A stretch of 60,000 nt of DNA from Polytrichum commune (GCA_950295325.1 OX485806.1:10604001-10664000), one strand, 5' to 3'. Positions 25,527 through 38,939 are shown, numbered from the stretch's first letter. Translations and numbers: made by a program. The notes: a model not told the origin generated them from the sequence alone.

Positions 25527-28420
25527 TCTCAACTATAAGCCGTTGCCATATATCAAATAGCTTATGAGTGGTATAAGGCAAGGCCACTCATATATAGTTG
25601 TCTGATTAAGAAGAATGACCCACATCCCCTTACCCATAAACATATGAAAGGCCCAATAAGGGCCTCTCCATGCACATACCATGTCTCTGAGCTACATACT
25701 TTTAATTCTAGTTGATTATGTCAAAGTAACACAATCAAGATCAACTCATTCTTGAAGTATTGTTTTCAACTTGATTGAATATTGTAATGCTATTGAAGAT
25801 GTATCAAAGACATACATTGTGTGGGTGTTTCTTGGATGCAAACACATTTATGGTGTTTTAAATATCAATATCACATACAAGTGTATTTTTATTTTCTTTG
25901 TGACATAAAATAATACACTATTTAATTTTCCAAACTTGTAAATAAGAAAATAATGACTTCAAGACACGGTGAGCCTTGAATGTTTGTTTTGTTTTATTTG
26001 TTTGTTTGAAATATACCCTCCTTGAATACTTAGAATTCAATATCTCTTCCAATGTGGTCCGAAAATAATCCAGTGATGTAGTGCGGAGTTTTTCAAAGCC
26101 ATATTCTTGCACTATCATTTGCCATGGATGTAAAATTTTGACTACACACTATACAATGCTATATACAAAGCAACAATCGTGTCCAACTATCGCTCAAATT
26201 TTGCTTGTATTTTGCATTGACTATTTTGCGTTGCATGGACGTTTGGGTTGACCGAAAAAATTGGATGATGATGATGCATATTTTTGTCAAAAGGATGAAA
26301 GCATGCATCCCCCAGGGGTGCCCACAATATTACTTGTGCCTACCCACATGGGTGGACAAAAGGAGTATTATTTGAGGGTAAGGAATACAAAATACAAATA
26401 CCTACAGGATATTAATGTTTTTATTTTGTAGATATACTAGGCTATTCTAATGCAATAGAGTTGAATGCCTACATAAGGATTATACGCATCATGTTTTGGA
26501 GGCAGTTCATTCATTACCATTTTTTCTACTTGTGTAAATATTTTGGAGCTATTTATTACCTCAAACTTATATAGGGGTATAAGTTTAGGGCAACACACTC
26601 ATGTGAAATTCTTCATTCAACTTGGCATTGCAACACTCCCAAAAATTCACATGCCAATTGGATTCATAAAATTCAAAGCTCAATCACGAGAGGCTTTCTA
26701 GAACTTACATGAAAATTTTAGTTTCATCCAAAATGGATGTTATCCTATACATGAAAACTTGGATTCATCCTACGAAACAATATCTTGCAAAAAGTATTGG
26801 GCCAAGTGTTGCCCACTACTACAAGCTTATAATTTTATATCATGGTCTTTCACATGCTAGGACTTGGACGGCTCAAAGACTTACTACGCATTCATGACTC
26901 TATAGTCGTCCAGTCAATTATGTAGTCTACAATGTCCATAATTCTTTTCTTAGATTGCATCTCCAAATTCCACCAAGACGAAGGTTGTTTTTTTGACCAA
27001 ATTTGGAGTTTTTGAGCATGGGAAGTTAAGGATTTAGGTGGACTAAATGGCCCTCTCATCTAGAAATATCTCTATATTTTGAGCATGTACTCCAAGCTTG
27101 TCCTACTTTGATTACATCCATAAGATTTAGCATCATTTAAAGTGCACAAAAATTGGGTGAAAAATCTCGTGTTCATTAATGTGTCTTAAATTAAATGTTG
27201 CAATGAACAAATTAGGTGAAACCTCATTTTGAAGTGTACTTTGAACTTTCAGAATCACCAATTGCTTTATGAGATAAGATATGTGAGCTTGATGTGGTCA
27301 CTTCTTCTTAATTCAATTACCAATATTTGAGTGGTATATGACAAGGTTTGTTGTAAAGAACAAACACCAAGAAGACTGAAAGAAGTTGTGAAGAGAATGA
27401 AAGACTTCTTCACTTTGACATCGTATGACTTGGGCATTGTAACTCCAACTCTGAGAGCTTGAAATAAGAATCTTTGATATTTGCAATTGCTAATAGTGCT
27501 GGTGAATTCTCGATCCAATCAAATGGCCAAAATTGTTTGTGGAGTTGGAAGTGTCCACAATGAGACCACATACCTTTTATGTAGTAGTCCATGCCCAGTA
27601 TAAAAATTGGTTGAACACATGTTGTTAGGACTTTGATTTGTTTCGTTGAAGTACGAGTGTTTTTAAGGAGCCACAAGGGTTTTCTTTCTAATGACCTCAA
27701 CAAGTTACTTAAATACATCTCCCAAATCAAATCATTATTCTTGTTGCAATGACATTTGATTCCTCATCTACGAACATTTGGCTCCTGGGGATGGATTCTC
27801 TACTGGATACCTAAATGACGTGTGTCGGTCACTATGGAATCAAACCTTTTATGTGCGAGAAGTTTATAGAGAAAACAAATGTATATGTACTAACAACATG
27901 CTAGAAAAATGGACTCATGTATTTATACTTAGCTTTTTAATTTAAAGTGATAAATGCCTCCACTACATGTATAGAGCATAAATCATGAATTGAGTAGGCC
28001 TTTGTTACATACAAGATCCACAATCACTTTTCAATGCACAAGTCATTGAACATTTTTCATCTATAGCATGTAACTCAACGAGTCCATCAAACAAACAATG
28101 ACAAGAGTACAAGAATTTGGCCACAATCCAAGAAGCATAACTCAAAGGAACCCATAAGCTCTCCAAGAGCATGCAGTTTTTAAAATACTAGAACCCAAAT
28201 GCAAACCCTAACAAGAACGGACATGGTAGTCATTAAGGACTATCGCCATAAGTCAACAATGGATAAAAACATATATTGGATGAAAATAGGAATTTTATGA
28301 AACTAACACATTCATTGTCATTTTTTTCCTTCAAATCTTAGGGCCCCCTTTGTACATCTATCTTTACTTCAAAGTTCTTAAGAACCTTTTTAAATGTGCA
28401 AACTAAAGAAAAACAATACC
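25527..28420. other. Intergenic: dispersed-repeat copy, no gene seen
   Basis: Positions 27230-27600 are one of the best-preserved copies of the dispersed family (ACTTCTTCTTAATT...ATTTGAGTGGTATA...TTTGACATCGTATGAC...GCAATTGCTAAT...CACAATGAGACCACATACC). The rest is AT-rich without recognisable features. Confidence 0.45.
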
Positions 28421-29105
28421 TCTCCCTATGCATATTATGTATGCTAATGCCTCAAATAATATCCCTTCTTACACTCATGTTAGTTCATACATAATATGAA
28501 GAGTCCATTCCTGGGATTTGGCCCCATAAGGGGCTTAACAATGATTGATGTGGTAGTCAAATTTGAAATTAAGTTGTATATTTGTGATTCTTCCACTCGC
28601 ATTGTTGTATCCCACTTACATTCACAATCTTGGAAATGGGGGTGATATAGTATATGACGTATGGACCGATGTTTTGGTATCTTTTTCTTTGTGATACTAG
28701 TAGGGCATAAATATTTGATGACATTCTTGTTTTTGATAGTATCGGGAATGTATACCATTCATCCTAGGTAAAAATCGTTCTAGTATCAATATGTCTTAGA
28801 ATTGTATTAAAGAAAATAATAACTCATGTATACAAAGATTCTCTCACCTTGAGATACCCACAAACTATTAAAAAAAAATTGATATTATAATTTGATACCC
28901 CGAGCAGGTTCTTTGATACCAATGTTGATGTTTATAATTGATATCATACATTCACCAATATACAAGTCCAACATTAGTATGGACGTGACCTAGTGGTGGG
29001 CTTCTTTGGGGTGTCCACACTTCATACCACATACAAACTAGTGTGAGTGTAAATGGGGTATTATTTGAGGCATTAGCATACATAGTATACTGAAGGCAGA
29101 GATCT
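28421..29105. repeat. Inverted repeat with about 85-bp arms and 520-bp loop
   Basis: Left arm 28421-28503 and right arm 29022-29105 are inverted copies sharing TATGTATGCTAATGCCTCAA followed by ATAATA and TTACACTCA. The right arm and the sequence after it (to about 29465) recur in direct orientation at about 51300-51750, so this is part of a dispersed family rather than a one-off palindrome. Confidence 0.65.
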
Positions 29106-29925
29106 TGTTAATCTCTAGTTGGTACAAATAAAAAAAGGTTGGTGAAAATTTCAAAGTAAAGGTAGACGTACAAAACGGGGTCCTAAAATTTACTGGAAGA
29201 AAAAATGACAATAATAACATGTGGTAGGTTCATATATTAACATGAGTTACATCCTATTCACAAAGATATTATCTTCACCAACTTTCTCAGTGGAGAGTGG
29301 AAGTGGGTCGTACACATAATAAAGACCAATTGTTCATGATTTATATTTGTGTATGTAGTGTCTGGAGATTTTATCACATTAAATTGAGAACCATAGTATA
29401 GATACATGCCTGTATCAACCGACAAACCATAAGTACACATAACTTGTTATCCTCTATAGTTTATTCATATATAAAGAATTTTATTTTATGGTCACCCATG
29501 CACGTCATTTAAAGTTGTAATCGAGAGGAGATCCTTTGGGTGGACTTCACTCATTAATATCAAACCATAAATTCCTAGATATCCATAAACCTATCTATAT
29601 ATAGTGAGTTGTTGAATCGGCCACGTAGTTTGTTAAAACGACCACAGAGACTCATTGCACACTCCCATGACCAATCAGAATTCGATTTTTCATCACACAC
29701 ATGATAAAGCAAGATATTAGCTTTGTGATCGAATCAAGACACTTGGCCAACTTGGATGACAAGTTGAAGCTTAGTCGACACCCCACACATTGATTGTGTT
29801 GTTTTTTAAACAGTGTGTGATCAATTTAACTATAAAACTATATATATATATATATATATATTCATATAAAAATAACCTCTATATGATCATCATGTGGCCG
29901 AGATCCACAAGTTACAACAACACAC

Positions 29926-30099
29926 ATGGCGAAACCTCCATCTCAAAATGTAGATAATGCTTGCACGAAGTGTAAAGCCTACAACGGGCTTTTTAGGTCG
30001 AATTCCTTGAAACCGAAGCACTCTCACTACTTACGTTGGTACATGATACAAGGATATGGCATCGGGGATTGTTACCTACTACTCTCCAAGCAGCCATAA
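29926..30099 (+). other. Short ORF of unknown significance (57 codons)
   Basis: This ORF starts at ATG 29926 (context ACACATGGCG) and ends at TAA 30097-30099. It begins MAKPPSQNVDNACTKCKAY, with a CxxC pair. After the TAA the same frame stays open for about 29 more codons (ILLWAEYFNRLNPKD...), giving the look of a decayed longer frame. A (TA)n run lies about 70 bp upstream. No family is recognised. It may be a remnant of a mobile element or chance. Confidence 0.2.
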
Positions 30100-33000
30100 A
30101 TACTATTGTGGGCTGAATATTTTAATCGACTAAATCCCAAAGACACCAACATGGTGTACCACTTCACCGTAAAGCCCAACCTCTTTTGAAAGCCGAGGAC
30201 GGGAAAAAGGCCACTCTCATGAATGGAAAAGCCGTTAAATTGGCAAACTCCAGCTCAGATAAACAATAAAGTGATAGAGTAGCTCAAGCCCTTAGTGGTA
30301 CATGAGAGTATGCTTTATGTACCTCTAAAGTGCTTAACCAACGATGTTCCGAATCGATGACGACGTAAGTCGCTTAGGAGTGAGTGAGGGTTCACTATAA
30401 AGATAAATAGCGTGTTATCCAAAACTTAGCTAACCAAGCATATGAGCCTTGGGCAATTGTAATGGGTTATTTAGAAAATGTGCAAATCTACCATGTTGGT
30501 GGTATATTTACAAGTTCCTTTCACCAGCGCTATGGGCTAAATCACATTTGTGTTTGGTTGGGTCCTACCCTTCCCACACCTCCTTTGCTGCCCAGCAAAT
30601 AATGAAAGTGATGTCAACTTGAATGTTTGTGATTTTGACCGGATACTGCCACATTGGTTCCCGAGGAGGAGTTTCCATACAGGTGTGGGCAGGAAGATTG
30701 GACAGTGAAGGAGGCATGAGAGGCGAGGCCCAACCGAACACATGTGATTTAGTCCGGGGCCTCACCAGCACATGACGATTGTGTGGGACTCATATGTTGG
30801 TGGTATTGTTATGTTTATGAGTCGTCTAATAAATAATGTCAATATGTCGATTTCTTTAAAAAAAATTACAAAGTTATTGGGCCCCTCACTAGGTGTAAAC
30901 CGAATGTTGACCAAGGGGAATGACCACGCACCAAAAAGTGAATGTGATGATTTTTTTTAAGATATGTCAAAAAAAGGTAGTTTGTTTTTATTTGTTTTTA
31001 AATCATCAAGTTTGACCATTCTTTTGTATTCTCTTATCTTCATCTTCTATTCCCCAAAAGCATTTTCATTAATAATTTATTATAACAACATTTTTGTGTT
31101 GTGGGCCCCTGCCTTCTTCTATCAGAGACCTCTTTTGCCTCTCCCCCCACAAAACTCGTTGGACCATGTCAGTGGACTATGTAGGCCTTTAAATATATCT
31201 TCTAGGGAGCTCGAACTCCATGGTCACTCTAACATTGTTTCCTTGGTGTAAACAGAAGTGATCCCAGGACGAGTTCAACAACCAATCCCAGATTTTACAG
31301 GGCCTTGGGATGACTTCATGATCCTTGGTGTAAATGGCCCCTAACCCACTGAAGTTGTCACTTAATTTCGAGATATGCTACCCAAATCCTCATTATTCAC
31401 AACCATGCTCATCCCTTGACCCAAGAGCCGGGAAGGCCGAGAAAAACAAATAAAGTAGAGAGCTTTATAAGGCGTAAGAGATTTCTTTGAGGAAAGTTTC
31501 TCAATCGGGGTTGATTCATTCACGATGAGAGACACGCTTCATGAAGAGTGATGAATTTCACGTATGGTCTCTTCATAAAATTGTTAATGTGTGAGGCCGT
31601 GAGACAAGTTATATACACTTAAAATATCCATGGGGGTTTATTTGGTCCTTCAAACCCTAGAAGCATATACGTATAATACCATGCCCTAGTTTTACACCGA
31701 CTCATAATTTATGTACTATTGATTCGATGTGTGTATGTTATGTACGGTGAACCAATTTAATGTGTACCACTTCAAGCTATAGTTTACATCGATCCACTTA
31801 TGTATTATTGACCTTCTATTTGTAGTACATCGAGCTATAGTTGGCACTATGACCCTACTAATCAACGTGTAGTTATCACGTAGCTTTACGTGCACTTTTA
31901 AGGGGTTATGTAAATAGGGGGTTAAACCTTTCAAGGTTAAACCGTTCTTTTGAAAGACAAATGTGATTTCATATGAAAGACTATAAATTTTTGAATGATC
32001 TATTCTCTTTACCAAAAGGAATGTTGTTACCAACCATTCAAAGATTGTATCCATACAGTTGGAAGCTAAAATTTACCTCTTGACATAATGAAAATCCTCT
32101 TGTACTAGATTGCAAGTGTATATCTCATTCTTTGATTTACAATCAGTTTGTGATTGAATACCTCAACTCCAAAAGGAGTGATTCCTTTGTTATAAGTACT
32201 AAATTACATAATCAATAGTCATTAAGAGTTTGACTAATTGAGTTCTCATTGTATGTTCACCTTATAGTCTATGGTGAAAGAAAATGAGAGATTTGTGATT
32301 ATGAGAAGCAAGCTAGAGTGTTAGTGTTGGACTTGTAATCGAGTGTGTTCAGTGGGAATGATTAAGTGGAAAGCAAGCTTGGGGAGACAAGAGACTCTAT
32401 GAATGAGTCCAAGGTCGTGAGAATTAAATGAAGCCACAAGAAATAGTCTATGTTGCTCATAGAGGGAATGAGATTAACATGATTTGATTGCATGATAGAA
32501 TAATTTCGAGTGTCTAAACTAAGTAAATTACCATCATAGTTTATGATGTGGTCTAGATTGAGAGGAAACTGGAGAGAATTGGATAATGTAGAATAGAGTA
32601 AGAGTGATTGTGTTGACCTTGAATGAGAGTACATTAACAAGGAGTGATCCGTTGTCTGCAAAGGATTCATATAATTGTTATGTGGGGAAGAGTTTGAAAC
32701 GGATTAAAACATATAGTCCTTAATTATGAAGAAATGCAACTAATTGTGAATCGAAAACTTGATGATTAAGTGACTGCTAAAGTGGATCAATGCGCATGTG
32801 TAGATCCTGTGAATTGAATAAAGAAAGGAAGGATCAAAATCCCATATTGGGATTGAAGAGACTACTAGCATTGAAATTGGCATACCCACTTTCGTCTGAG
32901 CAATTGTTTTGTGTCATTGTTATATGTTGTGAGGAAATCCTTGCCTAAATGATGAAGAGTTATAGAACGATGAGTCTTAGATGATGAAGAAGCACTAGTC

Positions 33001-33433
33001 TTTGTTCAATAGTTTTGAACCATTTGTATTCTATCATCCTAACCCTTGATAGGAAAGGAAATGACCAACTGGACGAGGCAATTGATTGTGAAGTGGCTGA
33101 AAAAACCAACAATCTTACTACTTGGAACTCCAATAAGTACTATGAATTTACAAAATGTGTTAAAGTAATTTTGCTCAAGTATACTAGAGTGGTAACTTGG
33201 AATTAACTAAGACATGCTAACTAAATTGAAATATCCATTGTCTTGAGATATTTTATAGGAAATAGACTTTGAAATATGTATTTGTTTAAGAAATGAAAGT
33301 ATAAATCAAAGATCAAATAAAAATGGGATAAATGAAAGACCTAGGACATGTTCAACTTATTTGTAGTGGTTTGGCCTATTGTTGCAACTCATAGATACAA
33401 TGGTTACTTTGGCCAAAACCAAGTTAAAGATTA
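30100..33433. other. Intergenic: AT-rich, no gene seen
   Basis: Several open frames of 60-112 codons occur (for example 31716-32054 and 32362-32670, minus), but none shows a domain, splice-consistent neighbours or coding-like composition. No TIR or long duplication was recognised. Confidence 0.4.
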
Positions 33434-33764
33434 CACTAGTAGAAAACTATGCCCAAAAAAATCATTGTCGACATTGGCTACGGTTCTTTTGGTCAGTCTG
33501 ATTTATAGTCGTTAAACAACTACATATTTTTCTTTTCATTTTACGACTGCAGTTTTAAAAAATTTGGGCTTGAAATATACCGTTGGAAAGCTATTTTCAA
33601 GACCTTTCCAATAGTTATATTCCATGCCCCCAAATTCCTAAAATTTTAGCCCCTAAACCAAAAAAAAAAAATCTACAGTTGTTTAGCGACTGCAAATTTG
33701 GCTCGTAAAAAGAACTGTAGCCGATTTCGTTTGCGGTTCTTTTTGGCATAGTTTTCTACTAGTG
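33434..33764. mobile_element. CACTA-like foldback MITE
   Basis: A 331-bp element. Both termini read CACTAGTAGAAAACTATGCC, inverted, with perfect identity over 20 bp. CACTA...GAAAA is the canonical start of plant En/Spm (CACTA) transposons. Flanks are TTA and TTG, an imperfect 3-bp duplication. Complementarity continues inward (GGCTACGGTTCTTTT against AAAAAGAACTGTAGCC, and GTCGTTAAACAACTAC against GTTGTTTAGCGAC), so the whole element can fold into one hairpin. No ORF. Confidence 0.8.
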
Positions 33765-34022
33765 TTGTAGTTATACTACATCATAAAAATATTATTTAAT
33801 CAATAAATATTGAACATTCCTAAAATGATGATTGCACCGTCATTTTCAAGTTACATCAAAAAAGCTAATTAATTCAAGACTATTGTCTATACCAAAGTGT
33901 CATTGTATCGCAACCCTTGCTAGCGGCCCTTAACTTATCTTGACCATTGTCCAACTCTAGCAAGTGTCACAAGCATTAACATGCACATCCCACACACATG
34001 CATGGTTAGCTCCCCATACCCA

Positions 34023-34514
34023 CGGGTAGATCACTCTAAGGCATTTTTGTGCACCACGTGCGGCTGGGGTTTTTTGTTTTGGGGCTATTTACCTTCAAGG
34101 GCTGAATTAAAGCCTCCCTATAATTACTTAAATTTCAAAAATGGCCCATTTGTTTGCTCCCTTTCATTACTTATATTGTCCAAGTCACTGCAATTTTTTG
34201 TACTCTATATTCCTTTTAAGTAATTTTGGACAGACGGAAATCCCAATTATCATTCATCCCCGTGAGTCCTAAACCCATTTACATACCATGCTAAACATAC
34301 CTTCTAGGATCCTTATCTTCAGCCCCTATATTAATTTTACAAAAAAATAATGGCCTACGTTTTATGTCCATCTAACTTACTTATAATGGGATTGTCTACA
34401 TTTAATGGCCCCTTCATTATTTGGAATTCCTTTATAATTTTTATTTCAAATGATTTTAATCCTCTCTATATTATGCCGCACGTCGTTTTTAAAATGCACT
34501 AAGTGATCTACCCG
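34023..34514. mobile_element. Non-autonomous DNA element inserted in the left palindrome arm
   Basis: A 492-bp insertion absent from the right arm. The termini are CGGGTAGATCACT at the left and AGTGATCTACCCG at the right. Similarity continues inward (AGGCATTTTTGTGCACCACG against the complement of CGTCGTTTTTAAAATGCACT). TACCCA flanks both sides (34017-34022 and 34515-34520). The surrounding duplicated bases could extend the TSD to 8-9 bp, so I do not assign a superfamily. Confidence 0.7.
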
Positions 34515-36379
34515 TACCCATACCACGGACCTCCAAGCTCATGGCTTGGTCACCAAATCCTCTTACACATGCATTCAGGACTCTCCCCTTAGTAGGTAGC
34601 CAATGGTTAGATGTGGACTTCCATTCATGAAAGTCCACTCTTGAGTTGATCATCAAGTTGCCAAAGCAAAGCTATAACAACCCAAAGCATAGTTGCCAAG
34701 TATGCTCCGGGTGGGGTCGGTCGGCAATGCCGCCTCACCCATATAAGCCTTTGAAACTTTGGGTAGGACCCCTACCTCACCTTCATATAACTTTTTGTCT
34801 CTCTCCTAAGGGTTGGGGCCGAGTACACATTTTCCCTTAGATGTTGGGGCTAGAAGTCCCCAACAACTTCAGACCAACACAACTTCTTTGTATGATTTCT
34901 GATGCTATCAAGCAACCACTGCTCATTTGCCTCATTAAAGTAAGTATTGAGGAAGTTATGGCTGTTCTAACCTAGGAAGTCCCGAGCGCCACTCCCAGGT
35001 CACTTCTGTCCCAGGGCCCTGTCCCTAGGCTACGCCCACTCAAATTGCCATATCTCCTAGTTCACACCTCCGACTGAGGTGTTCTTGAGCATTCTAGAAT
35101 CCGGACGCCATAAGCTACTCAATACTCATGGTCATACCCTTGTGACTCCTAGTCACCGTGGGTGGGAGGCGTCCTCAACTCCCGGGGCCCTCACCCACAT
35201 TATACTGACTTGGACCCTCTCACCTATGGCGCCACAAGTCTCGGGCATCATTCCGGGGTCCCCCTTGTGTTCATGGTGTTGTAGGCACTTCTTATGAAGC
35301 GGTGCGCAACACTTTGGCTTTGGTAAAAAAAACTCAAATGGGCTATTACATGCAAGACTATTGACCATGATTGTGTTTTTGCTTGAGCACCACACTTGGT
35401 CCAATTAAAATGAACTCATTAACACATTATTATTGTTGCACATTTTTCCATGAGCAAGGCCCGCAACACCATGAGCACAAGGAGAATTCCGGAGTACATG
35501 ACACCCAAGACTTGTGACGCCATAGGTGATAGGCCCCAAGTGATCCTAGTGTGGGTGAAGGCCCCAGGCATTGACAACGCCTCCCACCCACAAAGACTAT
35601 GAATCATAAGCGTAAGGCCATAAGCATTGGGTAGTTTATGGCCTCCAAATTCTAGAATGCTCAAGAACTTCCCAATTGGAGGTGTGAGATAAGAGATATG
35701 GCAATTTGAATGGGGCGTTGCCTAAGGATAACGTCCAACACTCAAGGAGGCGATGTGATAATATAACAGTGACCCGGGAGTACCACCCAAGACTGCCAAG
35801 GTTAGGACAACCATAACTCCCGCAATATTTTCTTGAATGGCGCGAGTGAGGAGTCTATTGATATCCACGCAAAGAACAAATGTTGATGGATTGATCGCTT
35901 GATAGAATCAGAGATCAAATAATAAAGTTATGAAGGTTTGAAGCTAATGGAGGACTCCAGTCCCAGCGGCTAAGGGAAAACATCAACTTGGGCCCAACTC
36001 TTAGGAGAGAGATAAAATGTTACCTAATGGTGGGGTAGGGGCCCTGCACAAAGTCCTAGAGACTTATATGGGGAGGCGGCTTTGCCGACCAACCCCATCC
36101 ACTATAGAACAACGCGGCCTCTACGAGCATTGGTCCAACGTGGGGGCAAAGTTGCCAAGTATGCTTTGGGTTGTTATAGTGTTGCTCCAGCAACACGATG
36201 ATCAACTCGAGATTAGATGGACATGAATGGAAGTCCACACCTAATCATTGGCTACATACTGACATGAGAATCTTGAATGCATATTTAGGAGGGTTTGGTA
36301 ACCAAGCTATGGGTTTGGTGGTTGATATGGAGAGCTAACCATGCACGTGTGTGGGATGTGTAGGGTTAGCACTCCTGTT

Positions 36380-37003
36380 CAGGGGGGTCACTGGCAAAAA
36401 TCGTAGAAACAACATGTGATAAAAAGAATAATCTAATATATTCATTGTAAATATATTTTACAAAAACGTACATATAATACAGGGGGTTTTAAATAATGAA
36501 ACATGTTTACATGTAAAATACCATCACATATAATGGCCTCTTTCATTTAGTCAATACATGTAACATAGCGTGGAAACAAGTACTAGGGGTATCGGGTCTA
36601 GGGTAGGGTTTGTGCTAGTGGATGAAAAGATGTGATTTTCTGTTGAAAAAACTTGGATGGATGACTTCGCAAGTTGGTTGGCTTGAACGTTACTAAACCA
36701 ACGTATCCAATGTGGAGTTAATGTTCTCTACCTACGTGCCAAGAGGGAAAATTCCAACGCGTTGTTTGAATTGCAAACTTCTTTCCAATTTTCTTTGGAA
36801 AATAAGTAAAATAGGGTATTTTAAGTGATTCCCCCAAATTTTTATAATTATCAATAGGGTGTATTAAAAATACAAGCCTTTACCTTTATTTTGAAAAATA
36901 CCATACCTTATAATCTTTTCTGCAAGTTAAATAACCCCCCGATAAATAAGTCATGAGCGCACATGTATGCATTACTATAAGAGGGAGTGACCCCCCCCCC
37001 CCC
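36380..37003. mobile_element. Long member of the GGGGG-TCACT element family, inserted in the right palindrome arm
   Basis: It begins CAGGGGGGTCACTGGCAAAA and ends GAGGGAGTGACCCCCC. It shares with 39783-40093 the order of blocks: ATCGTAGAA, TATATTCATTGTA, ACATGTAAAATACCATCACA, TTTTGAAAAATACCATACC and TAATCTTTTCTGCAAG. It is about twice as long, with extra internal sequence at 36540-36870. The left palindrome arm lacks it. The TSD is not clear because the right end is a long C tract. Confidence 0.65.
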
Positions 37004-37085
37004 AAGCGCACGTGACACCTGCTAGAGTTGCGAACGATGAAGATAAGTTAAAAGGAGCTAGCAAGGGTCGCGACAATTGCCCAAG

Positions 37086-38355
37086 TAAATAATGTGAAAT
37101 TAAGTGACTATCACAATTGCATCTACTGACATTGAGAGATTTTGAAGTATTTATCCCACAAATCAACACCTAATTGTCAGTTCAATCTGAAATAATATGA
37201 AATAACCATGTGTTCTCTCTAAATAAAGTAATCAGAGACACCTAGATTATACCAAAATCATCTTTTAAATCTTCCATGAGTGTTTCCCTAGGTTTGTTTG
37301 TAACTAAAACCTGAACTACTAGCTCCTATCTTAGCCTACTATTCACGACTTTATTCCATCTTAACTTGGGACCTCCTAGAGCTAAGTCCAAAGTAACCCT
37401 AACGGTAAAAACTCCTTCTCTAAAGTAAACTACTGGAAAATATGATTAACAAATGGCATACTAGATGAAGAGACTGGTTAGTTTGTGCAAGGGTAAAACT
37501 TGTTTATGGAAACTCCAAGCCAGTTTCCATAAAATGTTTTGCAAACACTATTTGCTATTGTTTGCAAGGTTTTAGTTTGTTTTTAGATTCACATACCACT
37601 TAGGGTGAACTTGAGGTGAGATAAAAAAAATTCAAAGTATTTTAAGTGCAAGCATATCACATCCATTTCCCCATTTTCATCAAATAATATGTTAGACAAT
37701 TTTGCAACCCATCATGGTTGGATATCTAGATGTCACGAAGCCCAAGCCTAGTGGGGTCTAGAATCTCTCCTATGTTCAATGAATTTCAATGTTCGAAAAC
37801 TCATAATTACCATATTAAGTATGTAATACACACAACCTAGAAGAATCGATCACTAGTGCTTCATTGTGTCTAAGGTACCGAGGCTTTAAAGTAATGCAGG
37901 ACCAATAGTAACACTTATTTTGGTCTCTAACATGAAGCTAGATTGTATGTTCACCACTTGCCTCAAAGCTACTTGAAGCTACGTGAGTGGTTGGAGTACA
38001 AGGGAGCATGTATATATGAATAGACCCTCTCCCCCCCCCCCCCCCCCCCACCCCGTACTTAGCATTGGAAGGCTTGAATGGGAAATGACCTTTTGGATTT
38101 CGCCCTAGATTCATACAAACTTTAGTTGCTTCAATCCAACTCATGTTCGCTAATGTAAGATATTATCTTTTGCAATTGATTTGACATTTTTAGCAATCTG
38201 GAATTTACAGTAAACTCTAAAAAATGAACCTTTAAGTCCCCCAATATTGTAGGTCTTCTCATCCGTTGAGAAGGTGAAAAAGCATTGAAGTATTTTATAG
38301 CGTGCACTTTGTGTATTGGCTTATTCTTTTTTGAAAATGGCATAAGAGACCTTGA
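37086..38355. other. Intergenic: no gene seen
   Basis: AT-rich sequence with a C homopolymer of about 20 bases near 38030-38050. No coding exon, TIR pair or duplicated block was recognised. Confidence 0.4.
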
Positions 38356-38879
38356 ATTACACCATTTATAGTATTTAGTGTCACATATACTATTTGCAAA
38401 GGGCCTAAATTAGATGCCTAGAGGTCTCAAAGTGTCATGTCCGCTAGCTACCAATATGGTATTATTTGTCAATATAAGTAACTTTTTAAAGTGATTTTTT
38501 ATCTACATTATGACATTTAGCGTAGCACATTGGATACTTGAGATGGTAGTGTTGCATTTTAGTATGCAAAGGGAAGATATTATTGAGCATACTAATGGTC
38601 AGTCATGTGTTTACATTTTAGTATGCAAGAGGAAAATATTCTTGAGCATACTAATGGCATCATTTGATGGACACTTACGTCAACTTGTAGAGCGTTGTGT
38701 AACATAGGCATACACCTCATAACACTATTGAACATACCCATGCCAAGATATTGGTGAGCACACTTGAACGCCAAGTGTCATGAGGTGACACTAACAATGG
38801 AGTTGTTGATCATTAGTATAACCTAGCATACGCCTCAAAACAGGGTAAGTGGCACTAAATACCATATAAACGGTGTAGT
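38356..38879. mobile_element. MITE, ACTACAC...TTTAGTG family, copy 3
   Basis: The left end ATTACACCATTTATAGTATT runs into TAGTGTCAC. The right end, inverted, is ACTACACCGTTTATATGGTA followed by TTTAGTGCCAC. A direct duplication inside (TTTAGTATGCAA...GAGCATACTAATGG near 38560 and 38620) makes this the longest of the three copies. Confidence 0.6.
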
Positions 38880-38939
38880 TTAGCAAAGCCTAGATTAAAA
38901 GGATTGGCCTTTACATGTATAGGGAGCTTGTTTTTACAA

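Larger units (their letters stand above)
33898..37085. repeat. 3.2-kb imperfect palindrome, arms about 0.9-1.0 kb after removing insertions
   Basis: Left arm 33898-35310 and right arm 35434-37085 are inverted copies around a 123-bp spacer. Matching blocks, left against inverted right, include: ATCGCAACCCTTGCTAGC near 33907 against the complement near 37060; the ACATCCCACACA...TGCATGGTTAGCT block near 33985 against 36330-36360; ATAACAACCCAAAGCATAG near 34675 against 36155-36180; GAGCATTCTAGAATYYGG near 35088 against 35650; and GGTGGGAGGCGTYGTC-type sequence near 35160 against 35580. Each arm holds one transposon the other lacks: 34023-34514 on the left, about 36380-37003 on the right. Divergence between arms looks like 15-25%. 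Convergent ORFs at 35079-35297 (+) and 35419-35664 (-) are mirror images with related translations, as the palindrome predicts. No known domain. Confidence 0.8.

Noticed and set aside
31716-32670. ORFs of 112 and 102 codons on the minus strand
   Set aside because: No family resemblance, and composition is the same as the surrounding non-coding DNA.
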